In this document: positions 9,941 through 19,731 of the stretch, in pieces | How positions within the stretch are numbered: the stretch's first letter is position 1 | Layout: every line of letters starts with the position of its first letter | Assembly (NCBI RefSeq): GCF_000814905.1 | Contig: NZ_JXAG01000030.1 | Span: forward strand, 93,761-157,760 | DNA: 64,000 nt | Reading direction: 5' to 3' | Origin: Enterobacter sp. Bisph1 | Lineage (GTDB): Bacteria; Pseudomonadota; Gammaproteobacteria; Enterobacterales; Enterobacteriaceae | The notes under the pieces: model-generated | What the model saw: only the letters and a program-made list of their open reading frames with translations | What the model was told of the DNA's origin: nothing | Database searches by the model: none | Made by a program: the position numbers and the translations under genes

Positions 9941-11134
9941 TTACATCACCGCGGCAAAAGCCTGCGCGACGCGCTGCACATTGCGGCTGTTCAGACCGGC
10001 AACGCACATCCGCCCGCTAGAAATTAGATAGATACCAAACTCATCACGCAGTCTGTCGACCTGTGCCGCGCTCAGGCCGGTATAGCTGAACATACCGCGC
10101 TGCTTAAGCAAATAATCGAAGTTACCGCCCGGGACCGCTTCTTTGAGCACCGTCACCAGTTGCTGACGCATCGCCAGAATACGCGTGCGCATCGCTTCGA
10201 CTTCCGCCAGCCACGAGGCTTTCAGGCCCGCGTCGCTCAGCACCAGGGCCACTAACTGGGCGCCAAACTGCGGCGGGCTGGAGTAGTTGCGGCGCACGGT
10301 AGCTTTCAGCTGCCCCAGCACGCGGCTGGCGGCGTCAGCGTCTTCACAGACGACGGAAAGCCCGCCGACGCGTTCACCGTAGAGGGAGAAAATTTTAGAA
10401 AACGAGTTGCTGACCAGCGCAGGCAGCCCGGCGTGGGCAATCGCGCGGATGGCGTACGCATCCTCTTCCATACCTGTGCCAAAGCCCTGATAGGCGATAT
10501 CGAGAAACGGGATCAGATCGCGCGCTTTCAGAACTTCCACCACTTCATCCCATTGCGCAGGGGTCAGATCGGCACCCGTTGGGTTATGGCAGCACGGATG
10601 CAGCAGGACAATACTTTGCGCCGCAAGGGTATTCAGTGTTGCCAGAAACGCCTCAAAACGGACGCCATTGGTTTCGCTGTCATACCATGGGTAAGTACTT
10701 ACTTCGAATCCCGCGCCTTCGAATATAGCGATGTGGTTTTCCCATGTCGGATCGCTCACCCAGACGCCAGAGTTGGGGAAATAACGCTGGAGGAAATCCG
10801 CGCCAACTTTCAGCGCACCGGATCCGCCTAAGGTCTGGATAGAGGCAACGCGTTGTTGCTGCAAAACCGGATGATTCGCACCAAACAGCAGCGGAGCAAT
10901 CGCGTGGCGATAGCTGCTCAACCCTTCCATCGGCAGATAGAGCGACGCGCCGTGCGGCTGCGCGTTCAGGCGCGCTTCGGCCTCGGCCACCGCCTGTAAA
11001 CGCGGAATAATCCCCTCTTCGTTGTAATAGAGCCCGATGCTGAGATTGACTTTGTCGCTGCGGGGATCCTCTTTAAAGCGCTCCATTAACGATAAAATGG
11101 GGTCGCCGGCGTAGGCGTCAACTTTCTGAAACAC
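9941..11134 (-). CDS. tyrB: Aromatic-amino-acid aminotransferase TyrB
   Basis: 397 residues from a GTG start at 11134 ([16 protein letters not shown]), the E. coli length; a GGAGAG site is 8-14 bases upstream. An ATG further out would add 14 unrelated residues. It is a fold-type I PLP aminotransferase: PLP lysine in [16 protein letters not shown], substrate-carboxylate arginine near the C-terminus ([10 protein letters not shown]), and the N-C-PTG motif in [13 protein letters not shown]. It makes tyrosine and phenylalanine, and leucine as backup, from the 2-oxo acids with glutamate. TyrR control is expected from E. coli, but I could not find a convincing TyrR box pair. Confidence 0.97.
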   Translation of the reverse strand: MFQKVDAYAGDPILSLMERFKEDPRSDKVNLSIGLYYNEEGIIPRLQAVAEAEARLNAQPHGASLYLPMEGLSSYRHAIAPLLFGANHPVLQQQRVASIQTLGGSGALKVGADFLQRYFPNSGVWVSDPTWENHIAIFEGAGFEVSTYPWYDSETNGVRFEAFLATLNTLAAQSIVLLHPCCHNPTGADLTPAQWDEVVEVLKARDLIPFLDIAYQGFGTGMEEDAYAIRAIAHAGLPALVSNSFSKIFSLYGERVGGLSVVCEDADAASRVLGQLKATVRRNYSSPPQFGAQLVALVLSDAGLKASWLAEVEAMRTRILAMRQQLVTVLKEAVPGGNFDYLLKQRGMFSYTGLSAAQVDRLRDEFGIYLISSGRMCVAGLNSRNVQRVAQAFAAVM

Positions 11135-11250
11135 GCGTGTACTCTCCAGGTTTACAGTAGGCAATAACGACCACAATAAACCGGAAGCGCAGCAAGATCG
11201 AGAGGAGCAGCAAGAGTAAGAAAAATTTTGCTTGTTACGGCGCAGCGCAG

Positions 11251-11820
11251 CTACTCCTGAGCTTTAGCCGCCAGCCAGGCTTTACGCCACTGATACAAGC
11301 CGTGCCAGGCGTTGCACCAGAAAATGCAGAACAGAGCGGCGGTCACCCACAGTTCACGTGCGATGTAGAGCGGTATGGCAATCGTGTCGACCATTAACCA
11401 GATATACCAGCTCTCCAGCCTGCGGCCCATGATCATAAATTGTGCAACGACGCTAAATACGCAGAGAATGGAATCGAGCCACGGCCACCACGCATTGGTA
11501 AAACGACGTAGCAGCATGGCATAACCACTGGCGACAATCAGCGCACCAAGAAACATCAACACCAGGCGGCTAAAGGGCGTTGTTCGTACCCGCAATTCGC
11601 CGCCGTGATGGCCTTTCAACCAGTTAATCCACCCGGCTACGCTGGTAACAATATAGAAGAGTTGCAGACTGACATCGGCGTAGAGTTGCACCGAGTAGAA
11701 TACCCAGCCATAAAGAACGCAGCCAATAATAGCGGTCCACCAGGTATGTACATTGTTGCGCGCGGCAAGAAGTACAGAAACGGTCGAAGCTGAGCAGGCT
11801 GCGATCTCCATTGGCAACAC
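11251..11820 (-). CDS. PnuC-family transporter (nicotinamide riboside or related vitamin)
   Basis: 189 residues from GTG at 11820, with AGGGA 7 bases upstream; an alternative ATG lies at 11811. It has about seven hydrophobic segments and PnuC-family landmarks: [44 protein letters not shown] followed by [10 protein letters not shown], and a C-terminal [13 protein letters not shown]. PnuC proteins are facilitators that couple uptake of nicotinamide riboside (or thiamine, riboflavin) to intracellular phosphorylation. The substrate cannot be decided here; no kinase gene and no TPP riboswitch is adjacent. It lies in the alr-tyrB interval, where E. coli has no gene, directly after a duplicated alr stop region. 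It is probably cotranscribed with alr. Confidence 0.8.
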   Translation of the reverse strand: MLPMEIAACSASTVSVLLAARNNVHTWWTAIIGCVLYGWVFYSVQLYADVSLQLFYIVTSVAGWINWLKGHHGGELRVRTTPFSRLVLMFLGALIVASGYAMLLRRFTNAWWPWLDSILCVFSVVAQFMIMGRRLESWYIWLMVDTIAIPLYIARELWVTAALFCIFWCNAWHGLYQWRKAWLAAKAQE

Positions 11821-11833
11821 GGCGTCATCCCTT

Positions 11834-11871
11834 TTATTCGATATACCTTAACTTATTCGATATACCTTAAC
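11834..11871. repeat. 19-bp perfect tandem duplication over the alr stop codon
   Basis: Two exact 19-base copies lie side by side, 11834-11852 and 11853-11871. On the minus strand each reads GTTAAGG...GAATAA, that is, the last six codons of alr (LRYIE region) plus its stop. The gene-distal copy is untranslated and forms most of the spacer before the transporter at 11251-11820. Confidence 0.9.
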
Positions 11872-12932
11872 GTAGCCCTTGAGGTTAGCCGCGTGATAAG
11901 TTCGTAAGCACTCACCTTTGTTGCTTCGGCAATGCGTTCGACGGGCAGCCCTTCCCCCCACAATACCACTTCATCCCCGGCTCTATCCTGCGCGCCGGGA
12001 CCGAGATCCACACAAATCATATCCATTGCAACACGACCTACTATCGGCACTTCACGACCATTAATCAATACTGGCGTACCGGATGGTGCCGCGCGCGGGT
12101 AGCCATCGCCGTAGCCCATCGCCACCACGCCCAAACGCGTGTCGCGCGCGCTTTCCCATGTGCCGCCGTAGCCCACCGCATCGCCCGCGTTATGTTCACG
12201 TACGGCAATCAGCTGCGAGGTTAAGGTCATCGCGGGCATAAAACCGAACTCCGCCCCCCAGGGTTTATGATCGAGGGGCGAAACGCCGTACAGAATAATG
12301 CCGGGGCGGATCCAGTCAAAGTGCGATTGCGGCCACAGCAGCGTGCCACCGGATGCGGCGATAGAACGCAGGCCGGGTTTCCCCTCGGTAAAGGTAGTAA
12401 AGATATCGAGTTGGCGCTCCGTTGCACCACACTCAGGCTCATCGGCGCGGGCAAAGTGGCTGGCAACATTCACCGGCTGGCAGACATTTTTACAACGTGA
12501 CAGGCGCGCATAGAACGCTTCGGCTTCGTGGGGATGCACGCCCAGCCGGTGCATGCCGGTATCGAGCTTCATCCACACGGTAACCGGCGTTTCGAGGGTT
12601 GCTGTTTCCAACGCTTCCAGCTGTTCGACGCTGTGGATCACCGTATGAAGCTGGTGTTGCGCCACCAAAGGTAAATCGCTGGCGGCAAAAAAACCTTCCA
12701 GCAGCAAAATGGGTTGCGTAATGCCGCCCGCACGCAGTTGCAGGGCTTCTTCAAGACGGGAAACGCCGAAAGCATCGGCATCAGGGAGGGTTCGCGCGGT
12801 CTCGACCAGACCGTGTCCATAGGCGTTTGCTTTCACCACCGCAACCACGCGGCTGGCGGGGGCCAGTTCGCGCAGGCGTTGCAGATTGTGTCGCAGAGCG
12901 CGGCGGTTAACGACTACAGTTGCCGCTTGCAT
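11853..12932 (-). CDS. alr: Alanine racemase (biosynthetic)
   Basis: 359 residues, full length. The PLP-binding lysine is K34 in [13 protein letters not shown], and the catalytic tyrosine lies in [15 protein letters not shown]-phosphate and substrate contacts are seen in SHFARADEP and [12 protein letters not shown]. It interconverts L- and D-alanine for peptidoglycan. The position downstream of dnaB matches E. coli alr rather than dadX, which lies with dadA. Its last codons are duplicated (see repeat at 11834). Confidence 0.97.
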   Translation of the reverse strand: MQAATVVVNRRALRHNLQRLRELAPASRVVAVVKANAYGHGLVETARTLPDADAFGVSRLEEALQLRAGGITQPILLLEGFFAASDLPLVAQHQLHTVIHSVEQLEALETATLETPVTVWMKLDTGMHRLGVHPHEAEAFYARLSRCKNVCQPVNVASHFARADEPECGATERQLDIFTTFTEGKPGLRSIAASGGTLLWPQSHFDWIRPGIILYGVSPLDHKPWGAEFGFMPAMTLTSQLIAVREHNAGDAVGYGGTWESARDTRLGVVAMGYGDGYPRAAPSGTPVLINGREVPIVGRVAMDMICVDLGPGAQDRAGDEVVLWGEGLPVERIAEATKVSAYELITRLTSRATLRYIE

Positions 12933-12992
12933 GTAAATTCCTTACTAAATAAAAGAATTTCCTCAATCTTTCGTGGGGCAGAAAGGTGACAA

Positions 12993-13010
12993 GCCCGGCA
13001 ATCTCCGGGC
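12993..13010 (-). terminator. Short GC hairpin between dnaB and alr
   Basis: A 6-bp GCCCGG/CCGGGC stem lies 71 bases after the dnaB stop. The T-run is absent, so this is at best a weak terminator or pause site ahead of alr. Confidence 0.35.
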
Positions 13011-13081
13011 GCTTAGTAAGCTAAGTAACCGGTGGGAACGGGATGCGTCAGCGCATCTGCGGCGCGAAGGATGACGGAAAT

Positions 13082-14488
13082 TTACTCGTCATCGTATTGC
13101 GGTCCCGCGTAGTTATCAAAGCGCGACCACTGCCCGTTAAATGTCAGACGCACGGTACCGATGGGGCCGTTACGCTGCTTACCAATAATGATTTCGGCAA
13201 TGCCTTTTAAGTCGCTGTTTTCGTGATAAACCTCGTCACGATAAATAAACATAATTAAGTCGGCGTCCTGCTCAATGGAGCCGGATTCACGCAGATCCGA
13301 GTTGACCGGGCGCTTATCCGCACGCTGCTCGAGGGAGCGGTTAAGCTGCGACAGTGCCACCACCGGCACATGTAACTCTTTCGCCAGCGCTTTTAGCGAG
13401 CGGGATATTTCGGCGATCTCCAGCGTACGGTTATCGGACAATGACGGCACGCGCATCAGTTGCAGGTAGTCGATCATGATAAGACCGATGCCGCCATGCT
13501 CACGGGCGATACGTCGCGCGCGGGAACGTACTTCCGTCGGCGTCAGACCGGAGGAGTCATCAATGTAGATATTACGTTTTTCCAGCAGGATACCCATGGT
13601 GCCTGAGATACGCGCCCAATCTTCATCATCCAGTTGGCCGGTACGAATACGCGTCTGATCAACACGGGAAAGGGAAGCCAGCGAACGCATCATGATCTGT
13701 TCCGAGGGCATCTCAAGACTGAAGATTAAAACCGGTTTATCCTGCAACATCGCCGCATTTTCGACGAGGTTCATCGCAAAGGTCGTTTTACCCATCGACG
13801 GACGCGCGGCAACGATAATTAAATCCGACGGCTGCAAGCCTGCGGTTTTCTTATTCAGATCGTCATAACCGGTATTGACGCCCGTTACACCGTCGTGGGG
13901 CTGCTGGAAAAGCTGTTCGATACGCGAAACGGTGGCTTCGAGCACCTCGGCGATATTTTTCGGACCTTCATCTTTATTCGCGCGGCTTTCGGCGATTTTA
14001 AACACCCGCGACTCGGCCAGATCGAGCAGATCTTCACTGCTGCGCCCCTGCGGATCGAAACCGGCGTTGGCAATTTCATTCGCTACCGAGATCATCTCAC
14101 GCACGACGGCGCGTTCGCGCACAATATCGGCGTAAGCGCTGATGTTCGCCGCACTTGGCGTATTTTTTGACAGCTCCGCAAGGTAAGCAAAACCGCCGAC
14201 GATATCCAACTGCCCCTGCTGCTCCAGGGATTCCGCGAGGGTAATCAGATCGATGGGTTTACCCATCTCCTGCAGGCGGTGCATCTCGGTAAAAATATGG
14301 CGATGCGGGCGGGTATAAAAATCTTCCGACACGACGCGTTCGGCGACATCGTCCCAGCGCTCGTTATCCAGCATTAAACCGCCCAACACCGACTGCTCCG
14401 CTTCAATAGAGTGCGGAGGCACTTTCATCCCCTCGAGCTGCACGTCGCGGGGTTCGGTCTGTTTGTTGAAGGGTTTATTTCCTGCCAT
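13082..14488 (-). CDS. dnaB: Replicative DNA helicase DnaB
   Basis: 468 residues (E. coli 471). The N-terminal collar domain covers about residues 20-125, followed by a linker helix. The RecA-like helicase domain has Walker A ARPSMGKTTF, Walker B GLIMIDYLQLM and the DnaB motif EISRSLKALAKEL with VVALSQLNRSLEQR. As a hexamer it unwinds DNA at the replication fork and binds DnaG, DnaC and the tau subunit. It is divergent from qor. No intein or other insertion is seen. Confidence 0.98.
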   Translation of the reverse strand: MAGNKPFNKQTEPRDVQLEGMKVPPHSIEAEQSVLGGLMLDNERWDDVAERVVSEDFYTRPHRHIFTEMHRLQEMGKPIDLITLAESLEQQGQLDIVGGFAYLAELSKNTPSAANISAYADIVRERAVVREMISVANEIANAGFDPQGRSSEDLLDLAESRVFKIAESRANKDEGPKNIAEVLEATVSRIEQLFQQPHDGVTGVNTGYDDLNKKTAGLQPSDLIIVAARPSMGKTTFAMNLVENAAMLQDKPVLIFSLEMPSEQIMMRSLASLSRVDQTRIRTGQLDDEDWARISGTMGILLEKRNIYIDDSSGLTPTEVRSRARRIAREHGGIGLIMIDYLQLMRVPSLSDNRTLEIAEISRSLKALAKELHVPVVALSQLNRSLEQRADKRPVNSDLRESGSIEQDADLIMFIYRDEVYHENSDLKGIAEIIIGKQRNGPIGTVRLTFNGQWSRFDNYAGPQYDDE

Positions 14489-14547
14489 AGTGAAGGGAGC
14501 TATCCGGGTTATGAATGGTTTGAAAGATTATCACATCAGGAGGAAGC

Positions 14548-15531
14548 ATGGCGACACGAATAGAGTTTCAAAAGCATGGTGGGCCTGAGGTACTCAAGGC
14601 GGTGGAGTTTACCCCTTCGGCACCGGCGGAAAACGAGGTGCAGGTAGAAAATAAAGCCATCGGCATCAACTATATCGATACCTATATTCGTAGCGGCCTG
14701 TATCCCCCTCCGGGTTTACCCAGCGGACTGGGAACGGAAGCAGCAGGTGTGGTAAGCCAGGTGGGCAGTAAGGTTACGCAGGTAAAACCAGGCGATCGCG
14801 TGGTCTACGCGCAATCAGGGCTGGGCGCTTACAGCTCGGTGCATAATGTTGCGGCCGATAAAATTGCGGTGCTGCCCAATGCCATCTCTTTTGAACAAGC
14901 GGCGGCTTCCTTCCTGAAAGGGCTGACGGTGTTTTATCTGCTGCGCAAAACCTATGAAATCAAACCCGATGAAGCGTTCCTGTTCCATGCTGCCGCCGGT
15001 GGCGTTGGGCTGATTGCCTGCCAGTGGGCGAAAGCCCTCGGCGCCAAGCTGATTGGTACGGTAGGCTCGGCGCAAAAAGCCCAGCGCGCGTTGCAGGCCG
15101 GCGCCTGGCAGGTGATCAACTATAGCGAAGAGAATGTGGTTGAGCGCGTGAAAGAGATAACCGGCGGCAAAAAAGTGGCGGTGGTGTACGACTCGGTGGG
15201 TAAAGATACCTGGGAAACCTCGCTGGACTGCCTGCGCCGCCGCGGGCTGATGGTCAGTTTTGGCAACTCGTCCGGCCCGGTGACGGGCGTTAATCTGGGT
15301 ATTCTCAACCAGAAAGGTTCGCTGTATGCCACGCGCCCTTCCCTGAATGGTTATGTCACCAACCATGAAGAGATGCAGGAAGCCAGCAATGAACTGTTTT
15401 CGCTGATCGCCAGCGGCGTCATTAAAGTTGAAGTTACAGATAGTCAGAAGTTCGCGCTAAAAGATGCGCAGCGCGCCCACGAGGCTCTTGAAAGCCGTGC
15501 GACGCAAGGGTCAAGTTTGCTTATTCCGTAA
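14548..15531 (+). CDS. qor: NADPH:quinone oxidoreductase QorA (zeta-crystallin type)
   Basis: 327 residues, with a strong AGGAGGAAGC ribosome site. It belongs to the medium-chain reductase superfamily without zinc ligands. The quinone-oxidoreductase signature lies around residues 145-165 with the nucleotide-binding AAAGGVGLIACQWAKALGA, and the N-terminal GroES-like domain has LPSGLGTEAAGVV. It reduces quinones using NADPH. It is divergent from dnaB and ends in a strong terminator. Confidence 0.95.
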   Translation: MATRIEFQKHGGPEVLKAVEFTPSAPAENEVQVENKAIGINYIDTYIRSGLYPPPGLPSGLGTEAAGVVSQVGSKVTQVKPGDRVVYAQSGLGAYSSVHNVAADKIAVLPNAISFEQAAASFLKGLTVFYLLRKTYEIKPDEAFLFHAAAGGVGLIACQWAKALGAKLIGTVGSAQKAQRALQAGAWQVINYSEENVVERVKEITGGKKVAVVYDSVGKDTWETSLDCLRRRGLMVSFGNSSGPVTGVNLGILNQKGSLYATRPSLNGYVTNHEEMQEASNELFSLIASGVIKVEVTDSQKFALKDAQRAHEALESRATQGSSLLIP

Positions 15532-15549
15532 TAGGCGGCAGAAAGAATT

Positions 15550-15581
15550 AGGGCTTCCCGCAGGAAGCCCTTTCTTTTTTT
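15550..15581 (+). terminator. Rho-independent terminator of qor
   Basis: An 8-bp GC-rich stem (GGGCTTCC, loop CGCA, GGAAGCCC) is followed by TTTCTTTTTTT, 18 bases past the qor stop. Confidence 0.95.
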
Positions 15582-15718
15582 AGTTCGGCTGCATTGTAGG
15601 GTACAGCACGATGAATTCGTAAACGCCGCGATAGTGACAGATTTGTTATCTAAAGCCTATGCGGTTGTCAGCAAAACGCCGGGAAAACTCTCCGGTCTGT
15701 GACGAACCGCTCAATAGT

Positions 15719-15961
15719 TTAGTAACGCCAACGGTTATTGCGTTGATAGCGCGGGATTTTTGGCTCTTTCACCGCGCGAATCACCCAGACAATCGCCACC
15801 GCCAGCAGCAGCCAGGGTAACAATTTAAACGCCAAAGCGAACAGCCCACCGAGAAACATTACGGCGGTGGCAACAATGAGCGCAGCGATGATGCCGAGTA
15901 GTGAAATGCCGGTCACCAGCAACATCACAAAAAAGCCGACAATAAACAGTAATTCCAGCAT
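15719..15961 (-). CDS. pspG: Phage shock protein G
   Basis: 80 residues from ATG 15961 (MLELLFIVGFFVML), the E. coli length, with GGGAGAG upstream; the frame extends further upstream but has no matching start. It is an inner-membrane protein with two hydrophobic segments (about residues 2-45 and 48-65) and a short basic tail ending in YQRNNRWRY. It is a member of the PspF-controlled phage-shock regulon that answers loss of membrane energy. A sigma-54 promoter is visible 37 bases upstream, which supports the identity. Confidence 0.95.
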   Translation of the reverse strand: MLELLFIVGFFVMLLVTGISLLGIIAALIVATAVMFLGGLFALAFKLLPWLLLAVAIVWVIRAVKEPKIPRYQRNNRWRY

Positions 15962-15997
15962 GACGATTCTCTCCCAGGAGGTAACTCCTGCTGTTAT

Positions 15998-16014
15998 TAC
16001 AAGAAACATGCCAA
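15998..16014 (-). promoter_or_regulatory. Sigma-54 promoter of pspG
   Basis: On the minus strand TTGGCATGTTTCTTGTA has the -24/-12 layout (TGGCA, then TTGTA after the fixed gap) of RpoN promoters. PspF enhancer sites would lie upstream, about 16030-16100; I could not define them. Confidence 0.8.
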
Positions 16015-16097
16015 CATTAAAAAGGCTGATTTATCAATGCGAAAGCCCCGCCGCGATGGGCAGAGCCTGGTGATTTTGACCATCTTTTGGTGAATTT

Positions 16098-17096
16098 TTA
16101 ACGCTTCGACGCCACCAGATTCAGCGCATGTTCCACAACGTCAATATCGGCCCCGGCCTTGTGGGCATTTTCACTCAGGTAGCGACGCCACTGGCGCGCG
16201 CCGGGCACGCCCTGGAACAGCCCCAGCATATGACGTGTGATATGCCCCAGATAGGCACCCTGGCTCAGTTCACGTTCAATATAAGGGTACATGGCGCGCA
16301 CCACCGCCACCGGATCGGCATCGGCGACGTCTGCACCAAAGATTTCGCGATCGACGCACGCCAGTATGCCCGGATTTTGGTAGGCTTCGCGACCGACCAT
16401 TACGCCATCCATATGCTCAAGGTGTGCTTTGGCTTCGGCCAGCGATTTAATGCCGCCGTTAATCGACATCATCAGATGGGGAAAATCGCGTTTAAGCTGG
16501 TAAACGCGCGGGTAATCCAGCGGCGGGATTTCGCGGTTCTCTTTCGGGCTTAGCCCGGAAAGCCAGGCTTTACGCGCATGGATGATAAAACTCTCGCACT
16601 CGCCTTTCCCGGCCACGGTGCCAATAAAGTCGCAGAGAAATTCATAGCTATCGCTGTTGTCGATGCCGATACGTGTTTTGACGGTGACGGGGATCGACAC
16701 CACATCGCGCATCGCTTTAATACAGTCGGCCACCAGTTGCGCTTCGCCCATCAGGCAGGCACCGAAACGCCCGTTCTGTACACGATCGGACGGACAGCCA
16801 ACGTTAAGGTTAATTTCGTCATAGCCGCGTGCTTCGGCAAGCTTCGCACAATGGGCAAGCTGCGCCGGATCGCTGCCGCCAAGCTGCAACGCCAGCGGAT
16901 GCTCCTCTTCGCTATACGCCAGGTAATCGCCCTTGCCATGAATGATTGCACCAGTGGTGACCATTTCGGTGTACAGCAGCGTCTGGCGCGACAGCAGGCG
17001 CAAGAAGTAGCGACAATGTCTGTCCGTCCAGTCGAGCATCGGCGCAATGGAGAAACGATGGGCAGGAAAAGCAGCGGACTGAGAGTGTGGCAGCAT
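16098..17096 (-). CDS. dusA: tRNA-dihydrouridine synthase A
   Basis: 332 residues. It is an FMN-dependent Dus enzyme with an N-terminal TIM barrel ([42 protein letters not shown]). The catalytic cysteine lies in [15 protein letters not shown] and SINGGIKS with [12 protein letters not shown] complete the FMN site. The C-terminal helical tRNA-recognition domain follows ([24 protein letters not shown]). DusA reduces U20/U20a in the tRNA D-loop. The first 12 residues differ from E. coli, so a start slightly downstream is possible. Confidence 0.96.
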   Translation of the reverse strand: MLPHSQSAAFPAHRFSIAPMLDWTDRHCRYFLRLLSRQTLLYTEMVTTGAIIHGKGDYLAYSEEEHPLALQLGGSDPAQLAHCAKLAEARGYDEINLNVGCPSDRVQNGRFGACLMGEAQLVADCIKAMRDVVSIPVTVKTRIGIDNSDSYEFLCDFIGTVAGKGECESFIIHARKAWLSGLSPKENREIPPLDYPRVYQLKRDFPHLMMSINGGIKSLAEAKAHLEHMDGVMVGREAYQNPGILACVDREIFGADVADADPVAVVRAMYPYIERELSQGAYLGHITRHMLGLFQGVPGARQWRRYLSENAHKAGADIDVVEHALNLVASKR

Positions 17097-17148
17097 GGCG
17101 AATAATTAAGCATCGAATGAAAAAGGGGCGCTACTATAGCACAGGGAA

Positions 17149-17173
17149 AACCGGAGGCGCAGCGCCTCCGGTT
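17149..17173 (-). terminator. Terminator-like hairpin after the TraF-like gene
   Basis: An 11-bp perfect stem (AACCGGAGGCG / CGCCTCCGGTT, loop of 3) lies 5 bases past the stop of the gene at 17179. It is followed on the minus strand by TTCCC only, so termination may be incomplete. Confidence 0.65.
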
Positions 17174-17178
17174 AAACC

Positions 17179-18495
17179 TTAGAAAGTCAGGCTCAACTGT
17201 GCGCCTGCGCCCCAGGTTTTATCTTCGCCGACCAGACCCATTAAATCGACATGCACGCGGTTAAACGGTGCAAAGCCGACACCGCCGGTGAAGACGTTTT
17301 TATCATCGCCCTTCACGTCCGCACGGTAACCGGCACGGACTGCAAGCCAGTTAAGCGGGCGAACTTCCGCACCTACGCCAACGTACTGGGAGTTTTTCTC
17401 GCTCTTAAAGCCTTTGGTTTCGGTGATATCGCCATCGGCGCTCAGCGTTATCAGCTCATTGTGCCAGGCCGCACCGGCGGTCACCACCGGGCTTATCTGG
17501 TAGGTATCGCGGTAATTAGTTACTACACCCGTTCTGCCGTTGCGAATCCGCACATCCTGGGTATCGATATCGCGCGAGATTAGGTTGGTACCGGTGATAC
17601 CCACGGTGACGTTTTTACCAAAGTCCGCAGCGGCACCGACATCGATGTTAAAGCCGGTATCGTCTGTGCGATAGCGGCTGTTGTTCCATTTGTTGCTCTT
17701 GTAGTCGTAAATCGACGCGGTGTAGTTGTAGACCCAGGTCTTTTGCAGTTTTGGCGTGACGCCAATAGACAAAGGCACGCCACCCACATCAAACTGGCGC
17801 GCCATGGCGATACCGTAGTCAGAGACAATCGCCCCACGACCTGAAGCGGTTGAGTTAAGGTTGCGCGTGATCTCATCACTGCCGTTTGGTGAGAGAGCAG
17901 CACGCAGAGCCTCGGTAATCGCAACGGTGTCGTTGTTCTGGATACTGCGCAGATAGTCAACATCCTGTTGATCGACATTGGTGCTCACGCGAGCATGGGC
18001 ATAGGCTTTAGTGACAAAAGCCACCGACAGCACATCATTCGGAATACTGACGGCAATGCCTGCGGCGGCTTTCGCCTGCGCGGTTTTGCCTTTCAGAAAC
18101 ACCAGTTCGTCAGCCAAGTCTTTCGCGGCGTTTTGGAATTGATCAACCACGCCAAAGGGATTGGCAATGACATCTGCCGTGGTCAGGTTATCGACCACAT
18201 CTTTATAGCGATCGATTTTGTCGTTGATCTTGTCGATTTCATCACGAAGATTATCTTTGTCGCTGAGCTGCGCCTGAACGCTCGGCAGGATAATGGTGAT
18301 GTCGTCTTCCGGCTTGGCTTTTGCCAGCAACGCCGGGTTGATTAATGCTCCACTGCCATAATTCGCCGATGCAACGCCGGTTCCGCCCATTGCATCATTA
18401 CGCGCTTCTGCCCAGGTATTGGCTGCTCCTGCTTGATTCGCGACAAACAAGGAGACAGCGATAGCCACCACCGAAAGTTTAAAATTTTTTTTCAC
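17179..18495 (-). CDS. TraF-like outer-membrane beta-barrel protein
   Basis: 438 residues from a GTG start. The signal peptide is cut near NQAGAAN. The mature start NTWAEARNDAMGGTGVASANYGSGALINPALLAK is typical of the chromosomal family annotated as conjugal transfer protein TraF (TraF_2), which resembles FadL-like outer-membrane barrels. Residues of about 73-110 (SDKDNLRDEIDKINDKIDRYKD) form a predicted amphipathic coiled-coil insert. The C-terminal half alternates hydrophobic and polar residues and ends in LSLTF with a terminal Phe, a typical BAM recognition end. No conjugation genes are nearby, so the family name says nothing about function. The substrate is unknown. Confidence 0.75.
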   Translation of the reverse strand: MKKNFKLSVVAIAVSLFVANQAGAANTWAEARNDAMGGTGVASANYGSGALINPALLAKAKPEDDITIILPSVQAQLSDKDNLRDEIDKINDKIDRYKDVVDNLTTADVIANPFGVVDQFQNAAKDLADELVFLKGKTAQAKAAAGIAVSIPNDVLSVAFVTKAYAHARVSTNVDQQDVDYLRSIQNNDTVAITEALRAALSPNGSDEITRNLNSTASGRGAIVSDYGIAMARQFDVGGVPLSIGVTPKLQKTWVYNYTASIYDYKSNKWNNSRYRTDDTGFNIDVGAAADFGKNVTVGITGTNLISRDIDTQDVRIRNGRTGVVTNYRDTYQISPVVTAGAAWHNELITLSADGDITETKGFKSEKNSQYVGVGAEVRPLNWLAVRAGYRADVKGDDKNVFTGGVGFAPFNRVHVDLMGLVGEDKTWGAGAQLSLTF

Positions 18496-18776
18496 AGTAT
18501 GCGTCTCGTAGCCAGATGAGTTTTATAAGCCTGTTAGTTTTGATACAAACAGGAATGCACTATTGCTGTGAATAACGTTATAAAAAGCATCAAAATCTTC
18601 TGAGCGCACAAAATGCGCGATATTTTTTGTAATTAGGGAAACTCTTAATATTTATAGAAGAGGATATTCATTTCGGGAAGGAAAAGGAGCAAGGAGTTTA
18701 CGGGTGCCGTCCTCGGTGTTTTCGGCAGGACATGGTAAAGTAACCTACTTATGTTTCCCGTCACCCGAGAGCGTTA

Positions 18777-19292
18777 ATGGATAAGACCACTTCGCAAGAG
18801 ATGTTAGTACAGGCTGAAAAGCTGTGCGCGCAGCGCAATGTGCGACTGACTCCCCAGCGCCTTGAAGTGCTGCGGTTACTCAGCCTGCAGCAAGGGGCAA
18901 TCAGCGCCTACGATCTGCTGGATCTGCTACGCGCGAGCGAACCGCAGGCAAAACCGCCGACGGTTTATCGCGCGCTGGATTTCCTGCTGGAGCAAGGTTT
19001 CGTTCACAAAGTAGAGTCGACCAACAGCTATGTGCTGTGTCATCTCTTTGACCAGCCCACTCATGCTTCGGCGATGTTTATTTGCGATCGCTGCGGTTCG
19101 GTCAAAGAGGAGCAGGCTGAGGGCGTTGAAGATATTATGCATGCGTTAGCGGCCAGAATGGGCTTTGCCCTACGCCATAATGTGATTGAAGCACACGGCT
19201 TATGTGCCGCCTGTGTTGAAGTAGAAGCCTGCCGCCATCATGAACAGTGCCAGCATGACCACAGCATTCAGCTAAAGAAAAAACCGCGCTAA
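18777..19292 (+). CDS. zur: Zinc uptake regulator Zur
   Basis: 171 residues, E. coli length. It is a Fur-family repressor with winged helix at about residues 20-85 (RLTPQRLEVLRLLSLQ, KPPTVYRALDFLLEQGFVHK). The structural zinc cysteines are CDRC and CAAC, and His/Cys ligands are found in HLFDQPTH and RHHEQCQHDH. With zinc it represses znuABC and similar genes. It lies beside yjbJ, dinF and lexA as in E. coli. The 281-base spacer to the divergent TraF-like gene holds no recognised operator. Confidence 0.97.
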   Translation: MDKTTSQEMLVQAEKLCAQRNVRLTPQRLEVLRLLSLQQGAISAYDLLDLLRASEPQAKPPTVYRALDFLLEQGFVHKVESTNSYVLCHLFDQPTHASAMFICDRCGSVKEEQAEGVEDIMHALAARMGFALRHNVIEAHGLCAACVEVEACRHHEQCQHDHSIQLKKKPR

Positions 19293-19521
19293 CGCTTAAC
19301 CTTCCCCTCCTTTTCAATATATATTCGGCCGATGTCGAAGGGATTCGCATCCCTGGAAAGGAGAAATAAACTTAGCGCTTTGTTGGGCATTACGGGCCAT
19401 AAATGGCCATTGCGCAGGGTAAATAAGAGAGTAAGGCAGGGATAAAAAAGGGGTGGTACATCCATGTACCTACGGGCAGGGTAGCCTTCAGAGGGTTAAC
19501 ACATTTGAGGGGATGTGTTGG

Positions 19522-19731
19522 CTACCAGCGGTAATCATTCCGTGTTTCCCAGTCGGTGACTTCTTTGTCCGCCTGGTCTTTTTCGTAACCGTAACGTTCC
19601 TGGATTTTACCGACCAGTTGATCACGTTTACCTTCGATGATGGTCATATCGTCATCGGTGAGTTTGCCCCATTTCTCTTTAACAGTACCTTTAAACTGTT
19701 TCCAGTTACCGCCGACTTCGTCTTTGTTCAT
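19522..19731 (-). CDS. yjbJ: CsbD-family stress protein YjbJ
   Basis: 69 residues, a small acidic CsbD-like protein (MNKDEVGGNWKQFKGTVKEKWG, EGKRDQLVGKIQERYGYEKDQ). In E. coli YjbJ is an abundant stationary-phase, RpoS-dependent protein of unknown mechanism. It is a single gene between zur and dinF. The 229-base spacer toward zur has a TACCTACGGGCAGGGTA-like inverted repeat but no gene. Confidence 0.95.
   Translation of the reverse strand: MNKDEVGGNWKQFKGTVKEKWGKLTDDDMTIIEGKRDQLVGKIQERYGYEKDQADKEVTDWETRNDYRW

Noticed and set aside
11135..11176. TyrR boxes and N-terminal extension of tyrB
   Set aside because: Only one half-site TGTAAA is seen, without a TTTACA partner at the right spacing; the 14-codon extension has no similarity and a worse start site.
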